A stretch of DNA of 64,000 nt from Agrostemma githago (taxonomy: Eukaryota; Streptophyta; Magnoliopsida; Caryophyllales; Caryophyllaceae), in NCBI GenBank assembly GCA_958450325.1, contig OY288242.1, forward strand, positions 64,557,562 through 64,621,561, read 5' to 3'. Position 1 is the stretch's first letter. Each line of letters begins with the position of its first letter. The notes below the pieces were generated by a model that had not been told where the DNA came from, ran no database searches, and was given only the letters and a program-made list of their open reading frames with translations. Positions 22,161 through 35,215 of this stretch are shown piece after piece. The position numbers were made by a program, and so were the translations under genes.

Positions 22161-22399
22161 ATTTTTGTTGGAGGGTCCATTTCCCTCGGTTTTAGCAACA
22201 TGGGGCCTCCCTCTATTGCCCCCTGCTCGTTTGTGTGTGAAAAAAATGCAAGTTATAAACAAACAACGAGTATAAACTTTCGGACTTTTCATTTCTTGTT
22301 AAAAAACTCTTAAAATAACTGTGGTCGGAGCCGTCGACATTGCATTCTGAGCGTCCTCTGCCAATTTTTCGAAAGAGAATTACTTAAGCTTCCTTAACA
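22161..22399 (-). other. F integrase 3' noncoding region
   Basis: No ORF of note. It lies between the integrase stop and the hairpin array and would be transcribed with pol. Confidence 0.4.
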
Positions 22400-23095
22400 T
22401 TAGACGTAGTACTTTTTTAAGGTGTCCGCATTCCAGTGGGCGGCCAATTCTTGGCCTTCAAGATTGGCGATTTTGTAGGTGCCTGGCCCCTTAATCTGGG
22501 TTACCTCATATGGGCCTTCCCAGTTGGCGCTCAGCTTTCCGTGCTCCCGTGAGTTTCCCACTGCCTGCGTTTTTCTTAAGACCAAGTCTCCTACTTGGAA
22601 ACTTCTTTCGTTCACCTTCCTGTTGTACGCCTTCCTCATTCGTTGCTGGTAGGCGGCTATGTTCATGCTAGCCTCTTGCCTTACTTCGTTGACTAGGTTC
22701 AGGGCCTCAGTCATTGCTGCTTCATTGTCCACCCTGTTATACTGTTGAGATCGCAGGGTGGGGATCCGCACCTCTATGGACAGCAGAGCCTCTGCAACGT
22801 ATACCAGGCCAAAGAGGGTCTGACCCGTGGATTCTTTTCGGGTAGTCCTGATTGACCATAGTATGCTTGGTAGCTCATCTGCCCATCTGCCTTTAAGCTC
22901 ATCCACCATTTTCTTGAGTCCATTCAGAATTTGTCTATTGGCAGCTTCAGCCTGCCCGTTGGTTTGGGGATGGCAGACAACAGAGTAGGCGACTGCTATG
23001 CCATGGCTTTCCAGCCAAATTCTCAAAGGGTCATTGTCGAATTGCCTTCCGTGATCGAATACCAGCATTTTTGGCAGACCAAACCTGGTTATGAT
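22400..23095 (-). pseudogene. Element F integrase, C-terminal half
   Basis: The frame begins at the B insertion junction (ITRFGLPKMLVFDHGRQF), with the second catalytic aspartate in the VFDHG stretch. The glutamate is in NGQAEAANRQILNGLKKM, and the C-terminal DNA-binding domain ends WNADTLKKYYV. The front half is at 51270-51650. Between 22400 and 23095 the frame is open, so this copy was broken mainly by the B insertion and by pol frameshifts elsewhere. Confidence 0.9.
23091..23095. other. Target site duplication of element B (ATGAT)
   Basis: ATGAT directly before the B 5' LTR is repeated at 51270-51274 directly after its 3' LTR. The flanks rejoin the F integrase reading frame. Confidence 0.92.
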
Positions 23096-23485
23096 TGTAG
23101 ATACCCGCATTTTGACTGCCAGGTGTCTATGGTAGTTCCCAAAAAAACACCCGATGACGATCGGACGCTAACGTGTTTCTACGTGCTCGGATATGGGCTC
23201 AAATCCATTAGTTGTTGGCTAAAGCACTTATGGAGTACACATCTCACAAAACTGACCTCAAATCCAGGCCCAGCGGACCGTTCCGAGTCAAACAAGACTA
23301 ATTTGGGCCAAAACCGACACCGGAAATAAAACCGACTTTTTACGATTGGGTCAACCCCGGTCGAAGGCGTTTCTGAGACACACACAAAACAGCCTTTCAA
23401 ACATCAAAAAGCTAATTCAAACACAAACCCATCAAAAACCCAAGTCACGGTCCAAAACAATGGACCCGCGCGACCCAGCTGGGCC

Positions 23486-23589
23486 ACTCGATCAAGTGCC
23501 CCACCCACTCGATCGAGTGGGCCCTTTTTAAGGCCCGACTGCAGGTACGCTGAGCCACTCGACCGAGTCAGCTGGTTACTCGGTCGAGT
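23486..23589. promoter_or_regulatory. Palindrome cluster upstream of the B LTR TATA
   Basis: ACTCGATCAAGT, ACTCGATCGAGT, ACTCGACCGAGT and ACTCGGTCGAGT at 23486, 23507, 23557 and 23578, ending about 30 bp before the TATA box. The 3' LTR has the same at about 49108-49210. Confidence 0.6.
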
Positions 23590-23617
23590 AACCCTAACCG
23601 GGGTCCTTGGCTTTGCC

Positions 23618-23625
23618 TATATAAG
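23618..23625 (+). promoter_or_regulatory. LTR TATA box (element B, 5' LTR)
   Basis: CTATATAAG, the likely core promoter of the B genomic RNA. The 3' LTR copy is at 49239-49247. Confidence 0.65.
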
Positions 23626-24638
23626 CAACCCCATGCAACACACATTCAACAACTTTGGAGAAACCCTAATACTACACTCAAGCCCTAACCCAAGTACTTA
23701 GGAGGCAAACCTAAACCACCACAACTCAACCTCCATAGACCTCGAAACTCCCGTGTTAAAGCCACGACTACGAGTCCTATCCGAGACAAGAACATGTAGG
23801 TTGAGGGTGCAAAACCCTATTCTTCCCTTCTTCTCATCCTCTCGTCATCTTTCTCTTCCTTTTCTTTTTGTTTTTTTATTTAATTATCGCATCTGTAATA
23901 TCGATAATATAATTAGTATTAAGACATTAAAATACTTGTCGATTTGTGTCCAGTATGAGGGATGTCGGAATAAGGAAACCCGAATATACAAGTGTACCGC
24001 ACACAACGTTGCCGGTCGCTTATTCCGACACCCCAATTACTTGATTATTGAGACAAGTTAACTTAAACAATAATCTTCGTCTCGTTCTCGTTATTATTAG
24101 TCACATATCGCATTAATTTCAAAACCTTTTTTTTCAAATCTAACATCTTTTAACAAGGGTCGAAACCCGTTGACGCGTATCCGGCATCACATAATCCATA
24201 GGGATTCATTACGATGTCGGAAAAGCCGAGGGGATCAAGTCTTTCAATTCTAGCATGGTGTCAAACTCTTAGATTCGATGCTAATTACATAATTTGACGT
24301 CGAATCTATCGATCTAGTCAAATAAGTTAACTAGCGCGATTTCTATTGATGCTAAAAATAATTGTCATACAATTCGTTAGAATTACGACATTATTAAACG
24401 CGGAGGAAATCTATTCATGTCGCGATAGTTAATCCAAAACGACTTACAACGGTTTTTTATCTCGCTCTAACTATTTCATATCGATTCAATAATCGAATAT
24501 GGGATACAACGAGCATTCAAATTCAGAATCGAGTATAAATTTCACAATATTTATGCCCAATTCATCAAATCGTCAAAATCAAAAGCAATTTCGAAATCGA
24601 TAACAAAATTGCAAACGAACCTGGTTCCTACAGGTGCC

Positions 24639-24859
24639 ACTCGACCGAGTGCCTATGCCACTCGATCGAGTGACATCACAAAAACCGAAACAGAATGTCT
24701 TTTCGACCTCCACTCGGTCGAGTCTCACAGTGACTCGGTCGAGTGGCAACGTACTCGGTCGAGTTGGTCAATAACTCGATCGAGTAGGGTCCCAAAATCG
24801 TAGACAGAACTCCTTTCGAGGGTCCACTCGGTCGAGTCCCGCAATGACTCGGTCGAGTG
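24639..24859. promoter_or_regulatory. Second palindrome cluster in the B LTR
   Basis: About eight ACTCGRYCGAGT sites, roughly 1.0 kb downstream of TATA, as in A. The 3' LTR has the same at about 50258-50480. Confidence 0.55.
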
Positions 24860-25653
24860 GCCTCTTATCACGACAATACCGTGAGTCCTACAATCGCATT
24901 CAGGTCTCGTTAACCATTTTTCGTGACTTAAGTCAACACGTGTCTAATCAATCACGTGAAATATCACTTCTCAAGTTTTGCATCATCCAATTTGCATCAT
25001 TCTACACAATTCAATATTTGCACAAACCGTTAATATCGTTATACCGTTGCTAACCGTTTGTTGTTTCTTTTGTCAATTTTGGTTGTTTATTTTATCGTAC
25101 TAAAATGAACCCACATGCTAAATTTTACTTCGACGTAGAATTAATTGCATTAAATCGACGTAGAAACCCTTTTCAATTTCTCACATGCTTAGGGAAAACA
25201 ATGTTTGCATAAGCATTTTCACCGTTCAACTAATACGCGTATTAGAAAGTCATTCGAGATCTTAGTAGAGGCCGCTAGTGCGGGCGGGGTTGGGTGTCCT
25301 TTGTGGGCTTCCCAACACGTACCCTCACCCCTTACTCAGAACCTCGGTTTCCGGATGCCCGAAACCGTTGGCGCACGAGAGTCATTCAATACACGATATC
25401 CGATAATGTCGGTATCGGTATCAAATGCAAAGGGACGAGCCCAATAAACTCTGACATCGGAAATGGGCCATATTTTGTATACGGCCCACTACGACATAGA
25501 GTGGGTTCGAACGGGCCCGAACTCCCACAAAGTTCGGTGGCGACTCCACATAGATTTAAATTTCAATTCGATCCATTCTCATATGGAGATTCATTCGCCT
25601 CCCCAAACTTTCGCGTGGCCGCGTCGCGGTGGACCTATGTCATGTCCACAATT

Positions 25654-25671
25654 TGGTGACTCCGCTGGGGA
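25654..25671 (+). other. Primer binding site of element B
   Basis: TGGTGACTCCGCTGGGGA, differing at one base from the A and C PBS (T for C at the fourth position). Located 3 bases after the LTR. Confidence 0.8.
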
Positions 25672-26734
25672 TTAACTGATGCGTGACTTACCATCGGCAT
25701 CCTCAGGGTGAGACTCGAATAGAAATCGTTTGACTAAGTACAATACGCGTTTTAGTTTTACGGTTCATGCATAACCCATATTTTCCCGGGCCGGTACTGG
25801 TGACTGACGTCCCACTATACTGTTGATGTACTCCAATATGGATATGTCAAAAGGTGTCCGTAGTCGATTCGAGTGGGTTTCGCGGCATGTTCTAAGCTCA
25901 ACTCGACTTAGAGAGTCCGTTCCGATCAACGTCTAGACTATGTACACTGGTATAGACCCTCTAGACCGACTGAGACTTAGTGTAAAGCATACATGGCGTC
26001 GTTATAATGCTTGCCTGACTACATGCTACTTGGTTTCCGAGTCATTTTCAAAAACCATCAACTCTTTTTAAAGATTACATCTTTTTCAAGATATTCAATT
26101 TCAAAACCCGGGACATATACCGAATTTGGGACTTATGATTTTACTCAAAATAGCCTATTTTCTAGACGGTATGCTGCCCAATTCAAAACTCGAAATTACT
26201 TTCGAACTTTCAAAACCCGTGGCCCAATACTCTTTTCGTTTTCTTTCGAAAATTGGGCCCTCCACCGAGTTCTCTCGGGCTCTCTTCAAAAACAATCCAT
26301 TTTCGAAATCTTCCTCTTTTTAGGACTCCCCGTATTTAGCAATGTCGGGTCGTGTCGTAAGTTGTCAAGGTCTTTAGCGTCGTAACTCTGTCGATCTTAC
26401 ATCAGAAGTTTCTTCCCTATCCCAGTCCGCCTTATTAGACTAAGGCAAGGCCCACCTACGTAGGACAAACCCCTACAAAGGAGGGCCCGTTTACACAATC
26501 GAGTCAAAAGTCTGGGGATGTCTCACGTGAACCTTCCTTCGAACAGGACTAGGCCCACCCGCCGAATCCTAAGGAAGGTCCACTTTTCACAAGTCACCCG
26601 TCTAGGCGTCTTTTCTCGAGTCATTTCTCTTTTAGTCTTGTTCGGGATGTACTTTCTATTCCGGGATTCGGGCTAGTTTCTGATTACGCGGTGTTCTTAC
26701 AGACAGGCCACCCGAAACGAGATATCAACGCAAA
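25672..26734 (+). other. Element B 5' leader
   Basis: Noncoding, homologous to the leaders of A (9849-10908) and C (38190-39087). No conserved ORF. Confidence 0.7.
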
Positions 26735-28284
26735 ATGGACGCATTGAAGGATGCCCTAGAGAAGATCGAAGCCCAATTGACTGCCATCCAGAAGGATCAA
26801 ACGGCACTCGCCACTCGTGTGAGCGCAATGGAGAAGGGAACTCCTCCTTCTGAATCGGAGCCCACTGGGCCCATAGCTGAACTAGTCAGCGCTATCCGCA
26901 GGCTCGAGGAACAAGTTCACCTGTCAATGAACAACTCGATCCACACTGAAATTGCTCGTTCCTATTCACCCTTGAATGACGAGCTACCTGCTAACCTCAA
27001 CTTTACGGGAATTCCTATGTTTGAGGGAACCGAGGACCCGGTCCACCACATCCGGGCTTTCAAAGATTTATGGCTGTCAAGGGGGTGAAGTCCACCATGT
27101 TTACACATTTGTTTCCTTCCTCCCTGGAGAAGCATCCTAAGGCCTGGTACTACAGGCTCCATTCCAAGAAATACAAAACTTGGGATGATGTGGCAACCGC
27201 ATTTGCTCGGAATTACGCTGATAATACCGAGATCCAGACTACAATGCGTACTCTGGAAGTGATGGCCCAGGAGCCCAAAGAAGGGTTCACTAAATATCTA
27301 CAAAGATGGCGGGCATAGAGTGTAAAGCTGGTCGACAAGCCCAGCGAAAAGGTGCTAGTGGAGGCGTTTGTCAAGAACCACCTCCCTTCCTACCGGGTCC
27401 ACCTCCGGTATGCTATTATCCCTAATTTTGCTACCCTAACTGAAATGGGTACCAGGATAGAGGACGACTTAAGGTTAGAGAGCCTGACTAAGGCCTCTAC
27501 CAAGGGCTATCAAGGGGCAAGCTCATCCACGAGCAAGCCCACACCTGCAGCTACAACTCGCAGCATTTTTGATGAGGTAAACCTGCTTGACACCTCATCC
27601 AAAAAGAATACACCAAATCGGGTATTCACAGATATAGGGACTTCCTATACTTATGCCTTACAAAGGCTATCTTCAAAGGGTCTGATCCAACCAATAGGCC
27701 CGATGCCCGAGCTTCCAGTGGAGAAGAGGCCCAAAAGTTATAACGCCCAAGCCTACTGCCAATATCATCGTGGTAATGGGCATGATACTGAAAAGTGCTG
27801 GAAACTGAAGCATCTAATCCAGGACCTGATCGAGAGCGGGAAGATCCCGTTGCCCGGAGACAAGCCGAGCAACAAGGAAAACCCGTTCAGTGCCCGCGCA
27901 ATATTCACCGGTGAGGTAATTGACTGTTCTCACCTCATCTCCCCCTTTATCCCAAAAATCAATGGGATATGGTTCGATGACGAGGAAGATGTGTACTTAG
28001 CCAAAGGGGAAGCTGTCCCCATCACCCTTGAAGAGGTCCGAAAGGCTAAATCCAAAGCCTTAGCCACCAACCACCTCGCCGCAGGTGGGCGTTCTATTCC
28101 TACATCCGTCACTGAACCTGCCAGGACGGATCCTACCCTCGAAGAACCAAGCAACGATACGGCCTTGGTCCAACAAATGAAGAGGGTCCGAGCTGATCTA
28201 ACCATATGGCAACTACTGGTTAGCTCACAAGAACATCGAGAAGCACTGACTAAGGCTCTCGATGAAATCAAGGTCAACTCCTAG
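26735..28284 (+). pseudogene. Element B gag (stop and frameshift)
   Basis: Starts MDALKDALEKIEAQLTA at the first conserved ATG. It carries the gag capsid domain (HPKAWYYRLHSKKYKTW, EGFTKYLQRWRA) and the zinc-knuckle-like CQYHRGNGHDTEKC at about 27755-27800. A frameshift near 27075 and a TAG at 27316-27318 break it. Downstream of that, 27352-28284 is open. Compared with A, the C-terminal part is better preserved (ENPFSARAIFTGEVIDCSHL). It runs into the protease with a gap of 15 bp. Confidence 0.9.
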
Positions 28285-28299
28285 GTTACCCCCACTGAA

Positions 28300-29453
28300 A
28301 TGGTAGCCACTATTATGCCTTATCTCAAGGGTAAGTCCAAGGAAGAAGGCCCACTTATCAACTTCTCCGAGTCTGATCTTCCATCATTCGGGCCCAATCA
28401 TAATCTGGTCCTTTACATCACGGTCATTTGCCGAGGTAAATACCTCCCGATGAGGCTTATCGACGATGGGTCCGCGGTAAATGTCCTACCTCTAAGGACC
28501 GCTAAGGCCCCCGGCATCACCGATGTCGATTATCTCCCGACGGCGCAAACTATCCAGGCTTTCGACGGAAGCCCAAAGCCAGTTGCCGGGGCCGTTAAAC
28601 TAAAAATCATAACGGTCCCAATCGAAAAAGAGTTAGAGTTTCAGGTGATTGATGTCACCTCATCCTTTAATTTACTACTAGGAAGGCCTTGGATCCATGC
28701 AGTCAAGGTCGTCTCCTCTACTCTCCATCGGAAAGTCAAGATGCAGTTCAAGATGGTGTCATCACATTAGAGGCTACTCCTATTACCGTGGCAAGCTGCA
28801 ACGCTACGGGCTGGGCCGACCCACGAGGATTTGATTTCGTGGGCATGATCGAAGAAGAATATCTCTTTAGGCCCTACTTCACAACTAGCATCGACACGAT
28901 GCAACAGAATCTAGGCTACTTACCGGGGGCTACGTCAAGGCCATATCTTCCGGCTGGGAAGATCATTGGGGTCCTAAATGATGGCGAATCACAATTCGGA
29001 TTAGGGTATGCTATAACCCCGGAAAACGTGGTTCGGGCCGGTATTCACAAGGCCATCGACATTTTCAAGGGTACTTACATAGGCCCTTACAGCCCGAAGT
29101 TAACTGACTATTTCGTCACTCTAGTTTTCGGAGCTATTCAAGTGGGCCTCTACCAGCCCACCATCACATATCCCGAGACCAAAACGGCTCGGGAATGCAA
29201 TTTCATCCCCGATGATATATTCACCCTTGTTCAAGCCGAATCCAAGGAAGGGGAAAACAAATCCGAGCCCGTGCTGGGGCTCCTATTTGGAGAAGACAAG
29301 GCCGTCCCCGCTCCAAAAGATGACTTGGTCAATCTGATCCTACGCAGCGATCGGTTTGACCCAACCAAGCTGATCACCGAAGTTGGTGCAGATACAGGAA
29401 AAAGGGCCTGGAGGAAGACCATCAAGTGGACTGATGGCCACGGACGGACCTAG
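28300..29453 (+). pseudogene. Element B aspartic protease region
   Basis: LIDDGSAVNVLP active-site stretch and NLLLGRPWIHAVKVVSS. A frameshift near 28750 moves the frame (KMQF... to AVQDGVITLEA), and a TAG at 29451-29453 replaces a tyrosine codon seen in A. The second part (FGLGYAITPENVVRAGIH) is conserved with A but I cannot name its role. Confidence 0.85.
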
Positions 29454-31670
29454 AAGCTGACCACCGGCGAGGGAGACATGCCGGCTACCGAGTCCGAGTC
29501 TGAGTCAGAGTCAGAGTCGGAGTCTGAGTCCGAGTCTAGAGGGTCTGGTGCTAGAGTCGAGTCTGTAACCCCTCTTCCCTTAACCACTTCCACTGAGGTC
29601 TCGGAGCCTGTCCCAAGACCTCTCCCTATCCCGCCACTGACCAACGATCAGATGGCCGCTCTTTTTGAGCTTTTCTCAAAATTTACTATTAATAATAATA
29701 ACGAAAACCGTTCTGCTTACGACCTGTCTTATTTCCAAAATTTTCTCAATTTCAAAAGTTTTATATGCAATGACATTGAGAAACCCGACGAACAGGTACC
29801 TCTACGTCCGCATCTGATCGAGCAGCTCGAACAAAGGGAGTCCCGAGATCCGGTGGTCGAAGAAACCGAGTCCATCAATGTGGGAACCACTTTAGAGCCC
29901 CAGATGCTTAAGTTGGGCCTGTCATTAGATCCAGAGGAGAGAAAACAATTCACAAACCTCCTCGAGGAATTCAAAGATGTTTTCGCATGGTCCTACAAGG
30001 ACATGCCGGGAATAGATCGGGAAATAGCGAAACAGCGTATACCCATCGAAGATGGGTGTAAACCGGTAAAGCAGAAACTTCGAAGGATGAAGCCCGAACG
30101 GTCTCTCGAAGTCAAAGAAGTGGTCGACAAGCAATTCAAAGCGGGCTTCATACAAGTGTCTGAATATCCAGACTGGGTCGCAAACATCGTGCCGTTACCC
30201 AAGAAGGACGACAAGGTGCGGGTGTGTGTGGACTTCCGGGACCTTAACAAGGCCAGCCCAAAAGATGATTTTCCGTTACCCCAAATCGACATACTAGTGG
30301 ATAACACGGCCGATCATGCCCTTTTATCATTCACGGACGGGTATGCCGGATACAATCAAATCAAGAAGGCAGAAGAGGATATGAGTAAGACCACCTTCAT
30401 TACACCTTGGGGTATTTACTGTTACACTGTTATGCCATTTGGGCTTATCAACGCCGGGGCCACTTATCAACGGACCGCCACTACTTTATTACATGACATG
30501 ATGCACAAAGAAATGGAGGTCTACGTGGACGATATGATCGTTAAGTCCAAGGACCGAAGTGGGGACATTGCGGCCCTAAGATAATTTTTCACCCGACTAC
30601 GCAAATACAACATGAGGCTAAACCCTCAAAAATGTAGTTTCGGGGTAACATCGGGCAAGTTACTGGGCCATATCGTTAGCCAACGCGGCATCGAGGTCGA
30701 CCCAGCTAAAATCAAAGCCATCATCGAGATGCAACCACCCAAGACCGAAAAAGAAATACGGGGGTTTCTCGGGAAAGTCCAATACATCAGCCGGTTCATT
30801 TCAAAGTTGACCATGGTATGTGAGCCCATTTTCAAAAAATTGAAGATCGGAGAACGAGTACTATGGGACGACAAGTGTCAAACGGCTTTCGATAAAATCA
30901 AGGAGATTCTGTCTGCACTGCCGGTATTAATGCCACCTCAACCCGTCTTACCTTTGTCGTTATACCTAACAACGACCGAGACAACCATGGGGGCTATGCT
31001 GGCCCAGACAGTCGATTCAGAAGAGCGGGCTATTTACTACATCAGTAAAAAGTTCCTAGAGTACGAATGCAAGTACACAATGCTCGAGAAAACGTGCCTA
31101 GCTCTGGTTTGGGCCACTAAAAAGCTCCGACATTACATGCTTAGTCACGAGGTACATGTACTATCCAAAATGGATCCTATCAAGTACCTGTTCGAGAAGC
31201 CCATCCTCAATGGCAGGATGTCCAGATGGACTTTAATGTTATCTGAGTTCGACCTCAAGTTTGTACCATTAAAAGCCATCAAAGGCCGGGTAGTGGCAGA
31301 ATTTCTCGCCGATAGCCCGATATCCGAAGAGGGCCACACCGATACTTGGGCCTTCCCTGATGAAGACATATTCCATACTGACACCAAAACATGGGATTTG
31401 TATTTCGACGGAGCATCCAACTTTCGAGGATTTGGGGTCAGGATTCTGTTAATCTCACCACGAGGGGAACACAACCCATTATCCATCAAATTGGACTTTG
31501 ACGTGACCAACAATGCAGCCGAGTACGAAGCATGCATTCACGGGTTGCAAGCCACCGCTGATTTAGGGGTAACAAACCTCCGGGTCCACGGTAACACATC
31601 GCTGGTCATCAATCAAGCGCTCCAAAAATGGAAAACTCGGAACGCCAATCTCGTTACCAAGCACGGGTAA
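29454..31670 (+). pseudogene. Element B RT, first RNase H and start of second RNase H
   Basis: A Ser-Glu linker (29490-29545), an unassigned region, then RT with VRVCVDFRDLNKASPKDDFPLP, TDGYAGYNQI and YVDDMIVKSK; the catalytic aspartates are in these. A TAA at 30582-30584 interrupts just after RT motif D; the frame then continues at LNPQKCSFGV. The first RNase H is degenerate (LYLTTTETTMGAMLAQ). The second begins LYFDGASNF...NNAAEYEA, but where A has VHSDSSL this copy has VHGNTSL, so the third acidic residue is asparagine. A frameshift at about 31670 leads to the integrase frame. Confidence 0.92.
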
Positions 31671-32320
31671 GGGTTCTAGAGAAACAATTCCAGAAGGTAG
31701 AGTATATCTACCTGCCCCGGGAAGAAAATCAATTCGCAGATGCACTTTCCAAATTAGCATCCCTGCTAAATATACCAGACCATCTTACTAGCATGCCAAT
31801 CTGCGTCGAAAGACGGTCCGAGCCGGCGTATGTACACGCCATCCAGCATATCGAGATAACTGACCCAGAATCTTGGTATCAGTCAGTCCTAACCTACCTG
31901 ACAACGGGAGAATATCCCCCGGGAACTGAAAACCGGGCCAAGAAAGCCTTGCGAAGATTGGCAACCCAATTTGTTCGCACGTGCGACGAGCAATTATACA
32001 AAAAGACGGCGCAGGGGGCTCTCCTCCTATGCATCGACAAAATACAGGCCGAAAAGGTTATGGCCGAAGTACATGACGGTGAAAATGGCCCGCATATGAA
32101 CGCCCATATGCTAGCCCGAAAGATCATGAGGCTCGGGTATTACTGGAATACCATGGAAACGGACTGCCAATTATACGTCAAACACTGCCATAATTGTCAG
32201 ATCTTTGCTAATGTGCAGCATATGCCATCTTCCCTGTTATATACCATGACATCACCATGGCCATTTTCGACATGGGGTATTGATATAATTGGAAAGGTGC
32301 ACCCTTCCGGGACGGGAGGT
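31628..32320 (+). pseudogene. Element B RNase H end and integrase N-terminal part
   Basis: The end of the second RNase H (LPREENQFADALSKLAS) is followed by the HHCC finger (GPHMNAHML, HCHNCQ) and the integrase core start GIDIIGKVHPSG. The ORF is cut at 32320 by element C. The core resumes at 41517. Confidence 0.92.
32316..32320. other. Target site duplication of element C (GAGGT)
   Basis: GAGGT before the C left LTR, repeated at 41512-41516 after the right LTR. It lies within the B integrase core. Confidence 0.95.
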
Positions 32321-34724
32321 TGTGGACATGACATAGGTCCACCCCGACGCGGCGAAGCGCGGGTTTTGGGGAGGCGATAGAATTTCCATATGAGATGGAT
32401 CGAATAGAATTTTAAATCGAAGTAGGAGTCGCCACCGAATTTTATGGTTATTCGGAACCATTCGAACCCACTCTATGTCGTAGTGGGCCATACTTAAAGC
32501 CTGGCCCATTTCCGATGTCAGAGTTTATTGGGTTCGTCCCTTTGCATTACGATATCGATGCCGACTGGGCGGTTAATCGTATATTGAATGACTCTCGTTG
32601 CCAATGGTTTCGGACATCCGGAAACCACGGTTCTGAGTAAGGGGTGAGGGTACGTGTTGGGAAGTTCAGCGAGAACACCTAACCCCGCCCGCACTTAGCG
32701 GCCTTTACTAAGATATCGTTCGGTTTTGTGTACAAGCGTTAGTTCGACGATGAAATGATATGCAAAGATTATTTTCCTAAGACATGTGAGGAAAAATAAA
32801 TAAATGGGTTGCTAGTCGTTTAATGCATGTTAAACTAATAACGTCAAAGTTATTTTAGCATGTGAATTTTGTTTTAGTCTAATAAAACGATAAAAAGAAT
32901 ATGAGAATAACTTGCTACAAACACGAGAAAACGAGTTAGTAACGATTGAAATAATAATATAGGAAAGAAATATAAAATCGAGAAAATAAATCGAAATCTG
33001 AAAAATATAGTTTAAAACGTTGTTTTGTATAAAAAACGATGTTCGAGAAAAATAAATAAAAAAAAACGAAAAAAAGGTGTGTTTGGGCCGAGAGCCGCGC
33101 GACTCGCCCGAGACTCATGCGGGTCGCGTGGCGGCCTGATTTCGACAACGGTTTTTGGAAATTTTTTGATTAAATCGCATACGAATATCGCATAACTCGT
33201 ACTCGACTTAATATTCTCGATATTCGTTATATTCGATAGTTGATTATCAAATATTTAGAATAGTTTTAGAAAAGATGTAAATTTAGAAATCGTTTCGTAA
33301 AATAAAAGATAAACGAACGAAAAACTAAAAAAATAGAACCGGATCAGACTCGTGCGCGAGTCGCCTGGACCGGGCGCGACTCGCGTACGGGTCTGATTTT
33401 TTATATTTTTTTGTCCGAAAATCGTTAATCGCGTACAAACATGAATTAATTTATACTCGGTTTATATTTTCGATATTCGTCGTATTCGATATTCGATTAT
33501 GAAATCGATATCGAATAGTCGGAATGACTCTAGAAAAGGTTTTGAAAAGGTTTGTTTTGAACGAAAAGTTAAAAAAAGATTTTGAACGAAAAGTTTGAAA
33601 AAAAAGGATTTTGAACGAAAAGATGTAACGAAATCGTCGAAATCTTAATATAATTCTTTTCGATACAATATTCGATTATATAGAATCGATATCATATTTT
33701 AAGAATATTCGATATATGAAAATAGTTTTTAATAATATCGATATTAGAAAAATAGAAAAAGACCGACGAAAGACCCATAAAAAAAAAAGAGAAGAAGAGA
33801 AAAGAGAAAAGAGAAGAGTCGGGTTTGATTTACACCCTCAACCTACATGCTTTGTTTTCTCGGGATAAGGCTCGTCGGGAAGTGGCTTAGACTTGAGAGC
33901 GTCGAGATGATGAGGATGAGTTAAGGTGTATCGGTTTGGGTGATTTGGGACGTCGGGTTTGGCCGGTTTCGTCGAGGTTTCGAAGCTTCGAAAGTGTCGG
34001 GATTTGCTAACTATCGGGTTGTATGTAAACCGGATGATGGATGTGTAAAAGCCGTGTATATTGGCTGGAAAATCGTTGTCATTGATGTGTTTCAGATGTA
34101 TGATTGATGTGAATTGTGTTGGACGGGAGGTCCTATTTATAGGGAGTTTCCGACCTTAGTTTAGGAGAGTTTGAATACCGCTTAGGATAGGAAACGTAGG
34201 AATTTGAGGGAAATAAGAATTCCGCTTTCTTGGCCAAGAAGAAAGGGATTTCGGCTGACTTGAGGAGTGTTTTGGCCGAGTGTTTTACACTCGGTCGAGT
34301 GTTTGAATCGGTTCTCGGATAGGATTCCTACTCGAGATCGAATTCTACCTTAAACGGAATTGTTTATTATTTTGTATGGCTGATTTTTGTAGTATTCGAG
34401 TTTAAACCGGATTGATAGGGTGACACGGCAGATTTTATGCCTCGAAAAATATCCTTGACCGGGTTTTGACCTGGTCGCTAAAAGACGATTTTACCCCTGA
34501 TGTCGGTTTCGACCCAAATTAGTGTTATTTGACTCGAAACGATCCACTGGGCCTGGATTTGAGGTTGGTTTTATGAAATTTGTACTCCTTAAAAAGTCTA
34601 AACCAAATGTCCATGATTACAAGCCCATATCCGAGTCTATCAAAGCACGTTTACGTCCAATCATCATCGGGTGTTTGGCGGGAACTACTATAGACACCTG
34701 GCGGTCAAAATTTGGGTGTCTACA
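32321..34724 (-). repeat. Element C 3' LTR, 2404 bp
   Basis: TGTGGACATG...GTGTCTACA. U5 and the terminal 100 bp are like A and B, while the middle is different. The TATA box CTATAAATAG on minus is at 34133-34142. One palindrome ACTCGGTCGAGT lies near 34288-34299, upstream of it. Confidence 0.95.
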
Positions 34725-34741
34725 GAGCCCCCACTCTGACT
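34725..34741 (-). other. Polypurine tract of element C
   Basis: AGTCAGAGTGGGGGCTC on the minus strand, abutting the LTR. Identical to A and B. Confidence 0.85.
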
Positions 34742-34914
34742 GAGGTTTGGACAAGGCAAAAGTCAGAGTAGCTACCAGGTCAATCAAGGATTAAAACCTG
34801 GCAGACTTCCGATCGGGTCGTTTAGAGTCCATTAGACCTGCGTGAAGGGCTCGCCAGCCATAAGATAGAAATCATACCTGGGTTGATGCTGATAATGTCG
34901 TGGGGGCTAGCCTT

Positions 34915-35215
34915 GGAAGCCATGGCTATACCTGTTTACAGGTACATCCTGTCTTAGAATTGCGCGGGGACTTCTCCTAAAAAGTCTTGGGTGTGTCTGT
35001 TTGCAGACACATCCCATCTTGGAATAGCGCGGGGACTTCTCCTAAAAAGTCTTGGGTGCGTCTGTTTACAGACACATCCCATCTTGGAATAGCGCGGGGA
35101 CTTCTCCTAAAAAGTCTTGGGTGCGTCTGTTTACAGACACATCCCATCTTGGAATAGCGCGGGGAGCTTGCCTTGGAAGCTCTGGGTGTATCTGCTTACA
35201 GATACTTCCCGATTC
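34915..35215. repeat. 65-bp tandem repeat with hairpin, about four copies
   Basis: GGAATAGCGCGGGG recurs at 35021, 35086 and 35151, spacing 65, with diverged flanking copies. Each unit holds TGTCTGTTTACAGACA, a perfect 6-bp inverted repeat. A has a single diverged equivalent near 1600-1660. The small ORFs here follow the repeat and are not genes. Confidence 0.8.

Larger units (their letters stand above)
23096..25650 (+). repeat. Element B 5' LTR, 2555 bp
   Basis: TGTAGATACCC...CATGTCCACA. Close to A. The palindrome cluster lies at 23486-23589, TATA at 23618-23625, the second cluster at 24639-24859. The end has the conserved U5. Confidence 0.95.

Noticed and set aside
24639..24859. Regular palindromes resembling a CRISPR-like or iteron array
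   Set aside because: Spacing is irregular, repeats are short and mutated, and the DNA is a plant LTR. Treated as a cis element instead.
32252..32509. ORF joining B integrase sequence and C LTR
   Set aside because: Created by the insertion junction; not a gene.
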